Assembly (NCBI RefSeq): GCF_900078685.2 | Contig: NZ_LT546166.1 | Coordinates: 3,098,944 to 3,162,943 of the forward strand | Source of the DNA: Mycolicibacter icosiumassiliensis | Lineage (GTDB): Bacteria > Actinomycetota > Actinomycetes > Mycobacteriales > Mycobacteriaceae | DNA: 64,000 nt | Direction of reading: 5' to 3' | In this document: positions 10,078 to 21,028 of the stretch, piece by piece | How positions within the stretch are numbered: position 1 is the first letter of the stretch | Layout of the letters: each line of letters begins with the position of its first letter | Made by a program: the position numbers and the translations under genes | Notes under the pieces: model-generated | What the model was told of the DNA's origin: nothing | The model's input: only the letters and a program-made list of their open reading frames with translations | The model's database searches: none

Positions 10078-10548
10078 TCAGCGACTGCGCACCACGGCGG
10101 TCGCAGTGGCCCGGTCCTGCAGGCCACGGCCGTCGGCGTCGGCGAACAAGGCCGGGACCACCAGCGCGATCAACAATCCGCGGATCGCGGCGCGACCGAC
10201 GCCCACGCCCAGGCCGGGGCCGTCGACGGGGACCACCCGCAGCCCGCAGGCGTACTGGCCCGGCGTGAATCCGAACAGCCGCACCGCGGCCACCCCGAGG
10301 ACCAGCCAGATCCCCAGCACCACGGTCGCCAGGTATTCCGGGGTCACCAGGCCCGCGGCCACGCCCAAGCCGGCCAGTCCATAGCCCACCATCCAGTCGA
10401 GGGCCAGGGCCACCATGCGGCGGCCCATCGGAGCCAGGGAACCAGGTCCGCTGGACGGCAAACCCAGACCCTGTCCCGGGGCGTTGTCGGGGTGACTGGG
10501 TCCGGCAGATTCCGGCCCGGACAGCCACGAGGAGAACGTGCGGCTCAT
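10078..10548 (-). CDS. RDD-family membrane protein
   Basis: A 156-residue protein with about three hydrophobic segments. The RDD motif region begins [19 protein letters not shown], and the later block [15 protein letters not shown] is also typical. The ATG at 10548 (MSRTFSSWL) is chosen over an upstream frame extension. It diverges from glnA1 over about 120 bases. RDD proteins are small membrane proteins of varied, mostly unknown role; the homologue Rv2219A sits in the same place in M. tuberculosis. Confidence 0.85.
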   Translation of the reverse strand: MSRTFSSWLSGPESAGPSHPDNAPGQGLGLPSSGPGSLAPMGRRMVALALDWMVGYGLAGLGVAAGLVTPEYLATVVLGIWLVLGVAAVRLFGFTPGQYACGLRVVPVDGPGLGVGVGRAAIRGLLIALVVPALFADADGRGLQDRATATAVVRSR

Positions 10549-10671
10549 GGCCCCTACGATAGGCGGGCGGCGAATCCGACCCGGCGTCGCCGGGTGCAGC
10601 CGCGGTTGCGTAACGTCAGCACCGGCCACCTCAGCGTCCGACCGGGGCTACCAGCGGAGGAGAACACTTCT

Positions 10672-12108
10672 GTGACCGACAAGACGGCCGACGACATTCT
10701 CAAGCTCGTCGCCGATGAGAACGTGGAGTACGTCGACATCCAGTTCTGCGACTTGCCCGGTCAGATGCAACATCTGTCGATCCCCGCGTCCACGCTGGAT
10801 GCGAGCGTGTTCGAAGACGGGCTGGCCTTCGACGGATCCTCGATCCGCGGCTTCCAGTCCATCCACGAGTCGGACATGATGCTGCTCCCCGACTTCTCCA
10901 CGGCCCAGATCGATCCGTTCCGGGCCGCCAAGACGTTGAACCTCAACTTCTTCGTCCACGACCCCTTCACCCGCGAGCCCTATTCGCGCGACCCGCGCAA
11001 CATCGCACGCAAGGCCGAGAACTACCTCACCAGCACCGGCATTGCCGACACCGCCTACTTCGGCGCCGAAGCCGAGTTCTACATCTTCGACTCGGTGCGC
11101 TTCGACTCGCAGATGAACGGCACCTTCTACGAGGTCGACTCGGACTCGGGTTGGTGGAACACCGGTTCGCCGACCGAGGCCGGCGGACGGGCCAACCGCG
11201 GATACAAGACCCGCCCCAAGGGCGGCTACTTCCCCGTCGCCCCCAACGACCAGTACGTCGACCTGCGCGACACCATGACCACCAACCTGGCCAACGCCGG
11301 CTTCACCTTGGAGCGCGGCCACCACGAATGCGGCTCCGGTGGGCAGGCGGAGATCAACTACAAGTTCAACACCCTGCTGCATGCCGCCGACGACGTCATG
11401 TTGTTCAAATACATCATCAAGAACACCGCCTGGGCCAACGGCAAGACCGTCACGTTCATGCCCAAGCCACTATTCGGCGACAACGGCTCAGGCATGCATG
11501 TCCACCTGTCTCTGTGGAAGGCCGGCCAGCCACTGTTCTACGACGAGGCCGGCTACGCCGGACTGTCTGACACCGCACGCCACTGCATCGGCGGCATCCT
11601 GCACCACGCGCCGTCGCTGCTGGCGTTCACCAACCCCACCATCAACTCCTTCAAGCGCCTGGTGCCGCACTACGAGGCCCCGATCAACCTGGTCTACAGC
11701 CAGCGCAACCGTTCGGCCTGTGTACGGATCCCGATCACCGGCACCAACCCCAAGGCCAAGCGGCTGGAGTTCCGTTGCCCGGACTCCTCCAGCAACCCCT
11801 ATCTGGCATTTGCGGCGATGTTGATGGCCGGCATCGACGGCATCAAGAACAAGATCGAGCCGGCCGCTCCGGTGGACAAGGACCTCTACGAGCTGCCGCC
11901 GGATGAGGCCGCCGACATCCCGCAGGCCCCGACCACGCTGGCCGAAGTGATGGACAACCTCGAGGCCGATCACGAATACCTCACCGAGGGCGGCGTATTC
12001 ACCCCGGACCTGATCGAGAACTGGATCCGTTACAAGCGTGACAACGAGATCACCCCGATCAGCGTCCGGCCGCACCCGTACGAATTCGCGCTGTACTACG
12101 ACTGCTGA
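10672..12108 (+). CDS. glnA1: Glutamine synthetase type I-beta
   Basis: The main ammonium-assimilating enzyme (glutamate + NH3 + ATP to glutamine), a dodecamer. The 478-residue product starts at a GTG with ribosome site GGAGGAG just upstream. It contains [10 protein letters not shown], the metal-binding [20 protein letters not shown] and [10 protein letters not shown]406 in [11 protein letters not shown] is the adenylylation site, so this is the GlnE-regulated form. Because glnE is frameshifted in its adenylylating domain (14,958-17,919), this modification may be lost here. In M. tuberculosis glnE follows directly; here three accessory genes intervene. Confidence 0.97.
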   Translation: MTDKTADDILKLVADENVEYVDIQFCDLPGQMQHLSIPASTLDASVFEDGLAFDGSSIRGFQSIHESDMMLLPDFSTAQIDPFRAAKTLNLNFFVHDPFTREPYSRDPRNIARKAENYLTSTGIADTAYFGAEAEFYIFDSVRFDSQMNGTFYEVDSDSGWWNTGSPTEAGGRANRGYKTRPKGGYFPVAPNDQYVDLRDTMTTNLANAGFTLERGHHECGSGGQAEINYKFNTLLHAADDVMLFKYIIKNTAWANGKTVTFMPKPLFGDNGSGMHVHLSLWKAGQPLFYDEAGYAGLSDTARHCIGGILHHAPSLLAFTNPTINSFKRLVPHYEAPINLVYSQRNRSACVRIPITGTNPKAKRLEFRCPDSSSNPYLAFAAMLMAGIDGIKNKIEPAAPVDKDLYELPPDEAADIPQAPTTLAEVMDNLEADHEYLTEGGVFTPDLIENWIRYKRDNEITPISVRPHPYEFALYYDC

Positions 12109-12146
12109 GTCGGGCTGACCGGCTTGATCGGCTACAACCCGATCCG

Positions 12147-12458
12147 TCACGCCCCGATGCGTCCGAGGTACTCATCGAGAGCGCGGCGCATGACCTCGCT
12201 GGGTGTGGTGTGTTCGGCGGAGGTATAGGCGTCCAACCGCCTGCTCAACTCAGCGGGCAGTCGTACGGTGCGTGCCGGGCTGGAACCCCGGCGTCCCTTG
12301 GCAAAGTAAGCACAAACCTTCGGTTCGCCGCGCGGGGTCCATACGTCCCGATTCGTCAAACGTATCCAGACCGCGACCCCATAGGGTCGATCAAGGGCCC
12401 GCACGTCAACCACGATGCTGAACGCCTTCGCGGTTCGTACTGGACCGGCGGCCCGCAC
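12147..12458 (-). CDS. Ribbon-helix-helix protein
   Basis: 103 residues. The C-terminal 45 (ARTVRLPAELSRRLDAYT, then TPSEVMRRALDEYL) read as a ribbon-helix-helix DNA-binding unit of the CopG/antitoxin type. The N-terminal 60 residues match nothing recognised. A shorter start is possible, since the RHH unit alone would be a complete protein. No toxin gene is adjacent, so it may be an orphan antitoxin or a small repressor. It faces glnA1 tail to tail. Confidence 0.6.
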   Translation of the reverse strand: MRAAGPVRTAKAFSIVVDVRALDRPYGVAVWIRLTNRDVWTPRGEPKVCAYFAKGRRGSSPARTVRLPAELSRRLDAYTSAEHTTPSEVMRRALDEYLGRIGA

Positions 12459-12882
12459 CGACCACCCCGAAGAACTCCTCCGAACCGACCCCGACCCACC
12501 CGACGACGAAGTCGCCTGACGGCGAATTACCCACGTGATTCTGTGTGTTTGCCGGGAGTCGAAGAAACGGCACTAGCCATCCCCGACACAACCGGGGAAA
12601 CCTGGACGCTGAATTCGAGACCTTCCGAAACATGTTTGTGGACAGGCTATTTGATTCTCCGATGGGCCACAACGCCGGGTCACGCGCTCGTTCACCACAG
12701 TCGCACCGAATGCGCCGCAGACGTTTGCCGACGGGGCTCCACATACCAAAATCAGCGCGCCGGTAACGAGCGTTACCACAACCTCAAAATATGTGATTGA
12801 ACTTAGAAAATATTCGATGTAACTTATCGCCGGATCAGTATTTCTCCAGCTAAAGGGTCTGCTTTTCACGAAAGGGACGCCC
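12459..12882. other. 424-base intergenic region, AT-rich 3' half
   Basis: No convincing gene is seen on either strand. The last 110 bases before the PE-PPE gene are AT-rich and contain the palindrome at 12,762-12,777. AT-rich stretches such as GAAAATATT could hold the promoter. The strand opposite the RHH gene starts here, so its promoter is also expected in this gap. Confidence 0.5.
12762..12777. promoter_or_regulatory. Palindromic operator candidate GGTAACGAGCGTTACC
   Basis: Seven-base arms GGTAACG and CGTTACC around a two-base centre, 105 bases upstream of the PE-PPE gene. The size and symmetry fit a TetR-type or similar dimeric regulator. No regulator of that class lies next to it; the nearby RHH protein normally uses shorter repeats. 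Confidence 0.45.
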
Positions 12883-14280
12883 ATGACCGATCGCAGGTTG
12901 CTTCCCCTGGCCGTTGCACCGCTGCTGATTGGCGCAATCTTCCCACCCGCAAGCATCGCGGCCCAGGGCTCGAAGTCGGTCTCCGCGCAGGTGGTCCTGC
13001 TCGACTCCGAGGGCTGGGGCATGGGTGGCAGCGGTACTCCGATTCCCTCCCAAGCGCTCATCGACGCCATCAGCGCGCGCTACATCATGCCGGCCTCACC
13101 GATCTTCCCCGGCCAGCCGATATTCCCGGTCGACTCGGTGCACCCCCTGTTCACCCCGGAGGGCCTGTACCCGATGACCGGCGTCAAGTCGCTGGTCCTC
13201 GACCAGTCTGTGGCCCAGGGCGTACAGATTCTGGACGCCACCATCAAGGACCGGCTCGCCTTGGGCCACGATCTCGTCGTGGTGGGCGGCTCGCAGAGTT
13301 CCACTATCGCCTCGCTGGAGATGCGCAATCTGCTTGCGCTGCCGGCTGATCAGATCCCGACAGCCGACCAGCTGTCATTCGTCCTGCTGGTCGACCCCAG
13401 CAACCCCAACGGGGGTCTGCTGTCCCGCTTCGGTGACCCGAGCCTGCCACCGTTGAGCTTCCCGAGCATGGGCGTCACGTTCAGCGGTGCCACCCCCTCG
13501 GACACCCCGTGGCACACCGCCATCTACAACATGGAATACGACGGCTTCTCGGACTTCCCGCGCTATCCGCTCAACTTCCTGGCCGATCTCAACGCCGTGT
13601 TGGGCATCGCCTTCGTGCACGGCAGTATCACCGGCCTTTCCGACGAGCAGATCGCCCAATCCGTTCTGCTACCGGTGTCCGACGGTTACGCCGGCAACAC
13701 CGACTACTTCATGATTCCCACCGAGAACCTGCCGTTGCTGGAGTTGCTGCGAGCCGTTCCCATCCTGGGCGATCCGCTGGCAGATCTGATGCAGCCGGCG
13801 CTGCGGGTGCTGATCAACCTGGGTTACGGCAATATCGAACACGGTTGGGACCAGGGACCCGCGGACCTGTCCACCCCGTTCGGGTTGTTCCCGAATGTGG
13901 GTCTGGGCGACGTCTTCACGGCGCTGGGCAACGGGGTTCAGCAGGGCTGGCAGGACTTCATCCACGATCTGGGCTCGCTGCCGAGCCTGCCCGACGCCCT
14001 GGCCAACAGCGCGGCGGTTCTGGGCGACTTCACCGATGGGGTGAACGCGTTCTCCGCCGACCTATCGACCCTCTACTCGACCCTGCTGCCGATCACCGAC
14101 CTGGTCAACGCCCTGTTCACCACCCTGCCGGCCTATGACGTCAGTCTGTTCGCGCAGGAGCTGGCCTCCGGTGACCTGCTCAACGCCGCCCTGATGCCGA
14201 TCGCCGCCGACATGGGGCTGGCCACCGCGGGCATCGGGATCGGTGTGCTGAGCGTGCTGTCGGCCTTGATGTCGTTGTAG
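12883..14280 (+). CDS. Secreted PE-PPE-domain hydrolase
   Basis: 465 residues. It has an N-terminal export signal (RRLLPLAVAPLLIGAIFPP) and then a PE-PPE domain (PF08237 type) from about residue 35 to 265. The serine hydrolase nucleophile is probably in VVGGSQSS, with PTADQLSFVLLVDPSNPNGG further on. There is no PE or PPE N-terminal module, so export would be by Sec. The C-terminal half is hydrophobic and Leu/Ala-rich, with a final hydrophobic segment. Family members are esterases or acyltransferases acting on cell-envelope lipids; the substrate here is unknown. It is inserted between glnA1 and glnE. Confidence 0.85.
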   Translation: MTDRRLLPLAVAPLLIGAIFPPASIAAQGSKSVSAQVVLLDSEGWGMGGSGTPIPSQALIDAISARYIMPASPIFPGQPIFPVDSVHPLFTPEGLYPMTGVKSLVLDQSVAQGVQILDATIKDRLALGHDLVVVGGSQSSTIASLEMRNLLALPADQIPTADQLSFVLLVDPSNPNGGLLSRFGDPSLPPLSFPSMGVTFSGATPSDTPWHTAIYNMEYDGFSDFPRYPLNFLADLNAVLGIAFVHGSITGLSDEQIAQSVLLPVSDGYAGNTDYFMIPTENLPLLELLRAVPILGDPLADLMQPALRVLINLGYGNIEHGWDQGPADLSTPFGLFPNVGLGDVFTALGNGVQQGWQDFIHDLGSLPSLPDALANSAAVLGDFTDGVNAFSADLSTLYSTLLPITDLVNALFTTLPAYDVSLFAQELASGDLLNAALMPIAADMGLATAGIGIGVLSVLSALMSL

Positions 14281-14297
14281 CGGGCGCGCCGCGGCCG

Positions 14298-14945
14298 TCA
14301 CTCGAGCCCGTCGCGGGCCCAGGACGGCGTGATGAAGACCCCGTCGGCCTCCACGGTGACCCCGTTGGCGTCCGAGATATGGCCGCGGGCGTAGGTTTTC
14401 ACGCCTTCCTTGCGGTAGATCGAGGCTTCGGCGTGCAACGGCCCCAGCGGTGTTCCGCGCAGATACTTCACCGTGATCGTGCCGGTGTAGAGCGGCTTGG
14501 TCAGGCCATCGCTGGCCGCCTCACCGAGCACATGGTCGAGGACCAGCGCGCTGACCCCGCCGTGGACCAGCGACGGGGGGCCCTCGTAGGCGGCGCCCAG
14601 GTGAAAGTCGCTCCAGCAGTGGCCGTTCTCCCCGTGCTGGATCACCAGCGGCGGGGCGATCGGGTTGCGCAGCCCCACCACGGCGTTGCCCCACGCCAGC
14701 GGCCGACCGTCGACGACGTAGCGCAGTCCCGGTGACTCGCTGAGGGTTCCGCCACGAAGCCGCTCGGTCAGCTCCTGTACCTGGGCGGTCACCTCGCGGG
14801 CCGTGGCGTCGTCGGCCTGGGTGCGGATGGTGGCGTCGATCAGGTCGCGGACCGCCTGGGCGAGCGGTCCGTAGCGCTCCACCAGCTGCCCGCTCTCGTC
14901 GGCGCTGATCGTCGGCACGTTCGAGCGAGCCCTGAAATCCACCAC
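14298..14945 (-). CDS. Hotdog-fold thioesterase
   Basis: 215 residues with a PaaI/4HBT-like hotdog domain in the second half (AAYEGPPSLVHGGVSALVLDHVLG, then TGTITVKYLRGTPLGPL). The conserved HGG and following Asp region would bind the CoA thioester. The N-terminal 100 residues are mostly helical. It lies 12 bases downstream of glnE on the same strand and converges with the PE-PPE gene. The substrate is not predictable. Confidence 0.8.
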   Translation of the reverse strand: MVDFRARSNVPTISADESGQLVERYGPLAQAVRDLIDATIRTQADDATAREVTAQVQELTERLRGGTLSESPGLRYVVDGRPLAWGNAVVGLRNPIAPPLVIQHGENGHCWSDFHLGAAYEGPPSLVHGGVSALVLDHVLGEAASDGLTKPLYTGTITVKYLRGTPLGPLHAEASIYRKEGVKTYARGHISDANGVTVEADGVFITPSWARDGLE

Positions 14946-14957
14946 AGAGGTCCTCCT

Positions 14958-17919
14958 TCAGTCTCCGAACACGTTGCGCGCGACGACCTTCGCGCGCCGT
15001 GTCACCCGGAGGTAGTTGTCCAGGAACTCACCGCCGTCGCCGCCGGGCCAGCCGGCGGCCACCGCGACCGCGTTCAGCGCGCGGCCCGGCCCGGGCAGTT
15101 GGTCCGTGGGTTTGCCACGAACCAGCACCAGCGCGTTGCGAGCACGGGTGGCGATCAGCCAGGCCTGCCGGAGCCGGTCCACTTCGTCTTCTTCGAGTAG
15201 CCCAGCAGCGGCGATGGCGTCCAGGGTTTCCAGCGTAGAGGTGTTGTGCAGCGCCGGTACACGGTGGGCGTGGCGCAGCTGCAGCAGCTGCACGGTCCAC
15301 TCGACGTCGGCTAGTCCGCCCCGGCCCAGTTTGGTGTGCGTATTGGGGTCCGCCCCGCGCGGCAGTCGCTCGGCATCGACGCGCGCCTTGATCCGGCGAA
15401 TCTCACGCACCGCGTCGGCGGAAACCCCGCCGGGCGGATAGCGGGTGGCGTCGACCATCCGCAGGAACCGGCTGCCCAGACCCGTATCGCCGGCGACGCA
15501 GTGCGCCCGCAGCAGTGCCTGGATCTCCCATGGCTGGGCCCACTGGTCGTAGTAGGCCGCGTAGGACGCCAGTGTGCGCACCGGCGGGCCGTTGCGGCCC
15601 TCGGGACGCAGGTTGATGTCGACCTGCAGCGGCGGATCGACGCTGGCGGTGCCCAACAGCGCCCGGACCGCCCACGCCGGTCGCCTTCTCGTTGACCTCG
15701 CACACGAACATGACGTCGGCGTCCGAGCCGTAGCCGAGTTCGCCGCCGCCGAGTCGGCCCATGCCGATCACCGCGATCCGCGCCGGCGCTTCGCGGGGCT
15801 CTGTGTCGGGCGAGCCGGGCAGATTGACCCGGACGATCGCGTCCAGGGCGGCCTGTAAGACGGCCGCCCACACCGCGGTCAGTGCCCGGCAGACATCGAT
15901 GACGTCAAGCATGCCCAGCAGGTCCGCCGAGGCGATGCGGGCCAACTCGTGGCGACGCAGGCTGCGGGCTGAAGCGATCGCGCGCACCGGGTCGGGATGG
16001 CGGCCCGCCGACGCGATCAGCGCCCGCGACACCGCGTCCGAATCGGTGTTGAGCAGCTTGGGTCCGGTCGGTCCGTCGCCATAGGCCTGGATGACATCGG
16101 GTGAGCGCATCAGCAGTTCCGGGATGTAGGCCGAGGTGCCCAGCACTCGCATCAGCCGTTTGGCCACCGCGCTGCTGTCGCGCAGGGTGCTCAGATACCA
16201 GCGCTGCTGGGCCATCGCCTCGCTCAGCCGCCGGTAGGCCAGCAGCCCCGCGTCGGGGTTGGGGGTGTCCGACAGCCAGTACAGCAGCTTGGGCAGCAGC
16301 ACTGCCTGCACCCGGCCTCGGCGACCGCTCTGGTTGATCAGCGCGCCTAGGTGGGTCAGAGCGTTGTGCGGCGCTTCGTAACCGAGTGCTGCCAGTTGCC
16401 GTTCCGCGGCTCCGGGGGTCAGTCCCCCGACCAGCTCCAGTCCCGCCGGGCCGACCGCCTCCAGCAGCGGCTGGTAGAAGAGCTTGGCGTGCAGCCGCGA
16501 CACCCGCCGGTTCTGGGCTTTGAGCTCTTCGCGAAGTACGCCCAGGGCGTCGTGCCGGCCGTCCGGGCGGACATGGGCGGCGCGGGCCAGCCAGCGCAGT
16601 GCCTCGTCGTCGTCTGGCGGCGGGAGCAGATGGGTGCGTTTGAGCCGTTGCAGCTGCAGCCGGTGTTCCAGTAGTCGCAGGAACTCGTAAGACGCGGTCA
16701 GGTCGGCCGAATCCTCCCGGCCGATGTAGCCGCCGGCACCCAAGGCCGCCAGTGCATCGACCGTGGATGCCACATGCAATGACTCGTCACTGCGGCCGTG
16801 CACCAGCTGCAGCAGCTGCACCGCGAACTCCACGTCACGCAGTCCTCCAGAGCCCAGCTTGATTTCGCGAGACCGATACTCCGCGGGCACCTGTTGGGCC
16901 ACCCGGCGGCGCATCGCCTGTACGTCGACGACGAAATCCTCACGCTCGCATGCGGTCCAGACCATCGGCAGCAGCGCGTCGATGTAGGCCCGGCCCAATT
17001 CGGCGTCACCGACCGCCGCGCGCGCCTTGAGCAGCGCCTGAAACTCCCACGTCTTGGCCCACCGCTGGTAGTAGGCGATGTGCGATTCCAGGGTGCGCAC
17101 CAGCGCGCCGTGCCGGCCCTCGGGCCGCAACCCGGCGTCTACCTCGAAGAACGCCTCGCCGGCCACCCGCATCAGCTCACCGGCCACCCGGGTGCTGACC
17201 GCATCGGCCTCCTCGGCGACGAAGATGACGTCGACGTCGCTGACGTAATTCAGTTCCCGCGCACCGCATTTGCCCATCGCGATCACGGCAATCCGGGGCG
17301 GGGTCACATCGCTGCCGGCGACGCATATTTCGGCCACCCGCAGCGCGGCCGCCAGCGCGGCATCGGCCAGGTCGGCCAGATGGGGTAGGGCCGGCAGGTT
17401 CTCGACGGTGGGCGCCAGGTCCATCGATGCCAGCACCAGCATCCGGTCGCGGTACAGCGACCGCAGCCGATCGATGTAGGTGCCGTCGGCGGTGGCGGCA
17501 ACGCAGTCGGTGAACATCGCGCGCAGCTCGGCCGCGGACGGCAGCGTGATCGTGTAGTCGTCGGAATCGGCCGGACTGGCCAACAGCTTCCAGGAGTCCG
17601 GGTGGGTGATCAGGTGATCGCCCAGCGTCAGTGAGGATCCCAGTACCGCGAACAGTCGTCCGCGCAGTCCGCGGTCGGCCATGAGTGCTGCGCTCAGTTC
17701 GGCCCAGTCGATACCCGGAGTTTCGGACAGCCGGACCAGGGTGCGCAGTGCGACGTCGGCGTCGGGAGCGCGTGACAGCGCCCAGAGCACGTCGACGTGC
17801 GGTTGGGTGTACGCGCTGTACCAGCCCAGTGCGGTCAGGTCTGCTGCGGCATACCGGTCGACCAGGCCGAGGCGCCCGACGCTGGGCAGCTTGCGGCGCT
17901 GCGCTCCGGGATAGGCCAC
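14958..17919 (-). pseudogene. glnE: Glutamine synthetase adenylyltransferase, frameshifted
   Basis: GlnE adenylylates GlnA1 (C-terminal AT domain) and removes AMP (N-terminal AR domain). One frame runs from the GTG at 17,919 ([21 protein letters not shown]) through the AR domain, including [13 protein letters not shown]. It continues to the AT active site [21 protein letters not shown]. After base 15,672 the family sequence continues only in another frame ([16 protein letters not shown] to VVARNVFGD at 14,958). About 14-15 residues expected between ATGV and RALLG are missing, so this is a small deletion that is not a multiple of three. The AR domain is intact and the AT domain is broken just after its catalytic aspartates. 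Unless this is a sequence error, adenylylation of GlnA1 is lost. Confidence 0.88.
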
Positions 17920-17933
17920 GACCGTCGGAGGCT

Positions 17934-19274
17934 TTACAGCGATAGGTAGTTCTGCAGCTCGTAGGGGGTCACGTGGCTGCGGTAGTTCGCCCACTCCTGG
18001 CGCTTGTTACGCAGGAAGAAATCGAAGACCTGCTCCCCCAACGCTTCCGCGACCAGCTCGGAGTTCTCCATCTCGCTCAGCGCGCGCTCCAGGGTGCCGG
18101 GCAGTTCGCGGTAGCCCATCGCCCGGCGCTCCTCGGGAGTCAGCGCCCAGACGTTGTCCTCGGCCTCCGGGCCGAGCTCGTAACCCTGCTCCACCCCGCG
18201 CAGCCCGGCGGCCAACAGCACCGCGAACGCCAGGTAGGGGTTGCATGCCGAGTCCGGGCTGCGGACCTCGATGCGCCGCGACGACGTCTTGTGCGGGCTG
18301 TACATCGGCACCCGCACCAACGCCGAGCGGTTGGAGGCGCCCCAGGACGCCGCGGTGGGTGCTTCCCCGCCGTGGATCAGCCGCTTGTAGGAGTTGACCC
18401 ATTGGTTGGTGACGGCGCTGATCTCGTTGGCGTGCTCGAGGATCCCGGCGATGAACGACTTGGCGGTGGCGGACAGCTGCAGCGGGTCGTCCGGGCTGTG
18501 GAAGGCGTTGACCTCACCCTCGAACAGGCTCATGTGGGTGTGCATGGCCGAACCGGCGTGCTCGCGGAACGGCTTGGGCATGAACGACGCCCGGACGCCT
18601 TCCTTGAGCGCGATCTCTTTGATCAGGTAGCGGAACGTCATCACGTTGTCGGCCATCGACAGCGCGTCGGCGTAGCGCAGGTCGATCTCCTGCTGGCCCG
18701 GTGCGTTCTCGTGGTGGCTGTACTCCACCGAGATGCCCATCGATTCCAGCGCGTCGATCGCGTGCCGGCGGAAGTTGGCGGCCGAACCGTGGATCGACTG
18801 GTCGAAGTAGCCCGCGTCATCGGCCGGAACCGGGGTGCTCCCGTCGTACGGTCCGGGCTCCAGCAGGAAGAACTCGATCTCGGGGTGCACGTAGCAGGCG
18901 AAACCCAGTTCCCCGGCCTTGGCCAGCTGGCGGCGCAACACGTGGCGCGACGACGCCCAGGCCGGCGACCCGTCCGGCATGGTGATGTCGCAGAACATCC
19001 GCGCCGAGTACTGCCGGCCGGAATCCGACGTCCACGGCAGCAGCTGGAAGGTGGACGGATCGGGATGGGCGACCATGTCGGATTCGAAGACCCGGGCGAA
19101 GCCCTCTATGGCCGAACCGTCGAAGCCGACGCCCTCGTCGAAGGCGCCCTCGAGCTCCGCCGGGGCGATCGCAACAGACTTCAGATAACCGAGTACATCG
19201 GTGAACCAGAGCCGGACGAAACGGATGTCGCGTTCCTCCAGTGTGCGGAGCACAAACTCCTTCTGACGGTCCAT
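17934..19274 (-). CDS. glnA2: Glutamine synthetase GlnA2
   Basis: 446 residues, type I-alpha-like glutamine synthetase without the adenylylation tyrosine loop. Motifs are [43 protein letters not shown] and [19 protein letters not shown]. The ATG at 19,274 ([12 protein letters not shown]) gives the family N-terminus. It is 15 bases upstream of glnE on the same strand and is probably co-transcribed, as in M. tuberculosis. In related species this paralogue is dispensable for ammonium assimilation; other amines may be substrates. Confidence 0.94.
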   Translation of the reverse strand: MDRQKEFVLRTLEERDIRFVRLWFTDVLGYLKSVAIAPAELEGAFDEGVGFDGSAIEGFARVFESDMVAHPDPSTFQLLPWTSDSGRQYSARMFCDITMPDGSPAWASSRHVLRRQLAKAGELGFACYVHPEIEFFLLEPGPYDGSTPVPADDAGYFDQSIHGSAANFRRHAIDALESMGISVEYSHHENAPGQQEIDLRYADALSMADNVMTFRYLIKEIALKEGVRASFMPKPFREHAGSAMHTHMSLFEGEVNAFHSPDDPLQLSATAKSFIAGILEHANEISAVTNQWVNSYKRLIHGGEAPTAASWGASNRSALVRVPMYSPHKTSSRRIEVRSPDSACNPYLAFAVLLAAGLRGVEQGYELGPEAEDNVWALTPEERRAMGYRELPGTLERALSEMENSELVAEALGEQVFDFFLRNKRQEWANYRSHVTPYELQNYLSL

Positions 19275-19294
19275 ACCGCGAAGCGTATCAGCGC

Positions 19295-20836
19295 TCAGCA
19301 CTTCGCATCGGTCGGCGGCAACGTGCCGTCGACCAGGTATCGCGCGGCGAATCGGTCCACGCATTCGTTGCCCTGAAACACCACCGTGTGCTGGGTTCCG
19401 TTGAACGTCAGCAGACCCCCGCCCAGCTGCTTGGCCAAGTCCACACCGGCTTGGTACGGGGTGGCCGGGTCGCGGGTCGTGGAGACCACCATCGTCGGCG
19501 GCAGGTCCGGCACCGAGATGGCATGCGGCTCGGTCGTCGGCGGCACCGGCCAGAAGGCGCAGGTGCCCAGCGGGGCGTCGCCGGTGAACTTTCCGTAGCT
19601 CATGAACGGTGCCATTTCGCGCGAACGCCGGTCTTCCTCGATCACCTTGGCGCGGTCGGTGACCGGCGGCTGATCGACGCAGTTCACTGCGACCCGGGCA
19701 TCGGTGGCGTTGGTGTAGTGACCGTTGGCGTCACGGCGCATGTACAGGTCGGCCAGGCTCAGCATGATGTCGCCGCGGCCGCCAGCCAGATCAGACAGGC
19801 CGTCGTTGAGGTGCGTCCAGAACGTCGGTGAATACAGCGCCATGATGGTGCCGACGATCGCGTCGCTGTAGCTCAGCCCGCGCGGGTCCTTAGTCTTGGC
19901 GGGCTTGTCCACCAGCGGGTCGACCAGGCTGTGGTAGACGTCGACGGCTTTGGCCGGGTCGGTGCCCAACGGGCAGTCGGCTTCTTTGGCACAGTCGGCC
20001 GCGAAGTCGTCGAACGCGCCCTGGAAGGCCTGCGCTTGGCGCAGGTCCTCTTCGATCGGGTCGGCATTGGGGTCCACCGCGCCGTCCAAGATCATCGCGC
20101 GCACGTTCTTCGGGTAGGCCTCGGCGTAGGCCGCGCCGATCCGGGTGCCGTAGGAGTAGCCGAGATAGGTCAACTTGTCGTCGCCCAACGCGGCACGCAT
20201 CGCGTCGAGGTCGCGGGCGACGTTGACGGTGCCGACGTTGGCCAGGAATTCCTTGCCGGTCTTGTCCAGGCAGCGCGCGACGTATTCCTTGGTCTCGCTC
20301 TCGATGCGCGCCACGCCCTCGGGGCTGTAGTCGACCTGGTTCAAGGCCCGCAGCCGGTCGTTTTCCTTGTCGGAGTTGCACCAGACCGCCGGCCGCGACG
20401 ATGCCACTCCGCGCGGGTCGAACCCGACCAGATCGAATTGCTCCCGGACCTGACGCGGCAGCGAGCTGACCAAACCCACCGCGGTTTCGATTCCGGACTC
20501 CCCCGGCCCGCCGGGGTTGATCACCAGCGAGCCGATCTTCTCCTTGGTGGCCGGGAATCGGATCATGGCCAGCCGGGCCACGGCGCCCTGCGGCTTGGAG
20601 TAGTCCACCGGAACCCCGATGAACCCGCACTGGGCGTCGGTGGGCACTTTGATGTTGGTGTCGGCGGTGAACCGGCACTTGTCCCATTGCACGGGTTGAC
20701 CGACCCGCGGCACGGCCAGCACCGCGTGGCCCGGCGTCATCCGGGTGCAGCTGCCGACGGTGAAAGCCACCATCGCTATCGCGAGGCAGGTCAGGGCGGT
20801 GCGCGTCATCCTGTCGCGGCGCGTCGGCGAGCTCAT
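19295..20836 (-). CDS. caeA: Lipoprotein serine hydrolase (CaeA/Hip1 family)
   Basis: 513 residues. The signal peptide ends in a lipobox (FTVGSCTRM), so the mature protein is lipid-anchored at the cell surface. The alpha/beta-hydrolase domain has an oxyanion region (NPGGPGESG), nucleophile elbow GYSYGTR and the late histidine [10 protein letters not shown]-terminal TAP-like domain is also seen. M. tuberculosis has two tandem paralogues here (Rv2223c, Rv2224c). This locus has one and it resembles Rv2224c, which processes the chaperone GroEL2 and shapes the envelope. It ends 20 bases upstream of glnA2. Several in-frame upstream starts exist; the ATG at 20,836 is chosen. Confidence 0.9.
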   Translation of the reverse strand: MSSPTRRDRMTRTALTCLAIAMVAFTVGSCTRMTPGHAVLAVPRVGQPVQWDKCRFTADTNIKVPTDAQCGFIGVPVDYSKPQGAVARLAMIRFPATKEKIGSLVINPGGPGESGIETAVGLVSSLPRQVREQFDLVGFDPRGVASSRPAVWCNSDKENDRLRALNQVDYSPEGVARIESETKEYVARCLDKTGKEFLANVGTVNVARDLDAMRAALGDDKLTYLGYSYGTRIGAAYAEAYPKNVRAMILDGAVDPNADPIEEDLRQAQAFQGAFDDFAADCAKEADCPLGTDPAKAVDVYHSLVDPLVDKPAKTKDPRGLSYSDAIVGTIMALYSPTFWTHLNDGLSDLAGGRGDIMLSLADLYMRRDANGHYTNATDARVAVNCVDQPPVTDRAKVIEEDRRSREMAPFMSYGKFTGDAPLGTCAFWPVPPTTEPHAISVPDLPPTMVVSTTRDPATPYQAGVDLAKQLGGGLLTFNGTQHTVVFQGNECVDRFAARYLVDGTLPPTDAKC

Positions 20837-21028
20837 GACACCACATGCTGCCATGCACGCCTGCGCAAGCCCGGTCACCCGCTGCGCTGCGCGCGTGGCG
20901 GTGTGAGGAAATCCACTGCACCGGGAGGTTCAGCTGCACCCTGGCAGGTGGCACACTGGGCATGTCAGACGACCCGGGGACCCGGTTTAGGGCTTCGAGG
21001 ATCGACCCGACCAATTCGAGGGACAACG

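Noticed and set aside
12147..12458. RHH protein as part of a toxin-antitoxin pair
   Set aside because: No small toxin-like frame overlaps or adjoins it on the same strand.
12406..12744. 112-codon minus-strand frame in the glnA1-PE-PPE gap
   Set aside because: Atypical codon use, no ribosome site and no recognisable fold; treated as intergenic.
17934..19274. glnA2 as an adenylylation target
   Set aside because: The DKDLYELPP loop seen in GlnA1 is absent.
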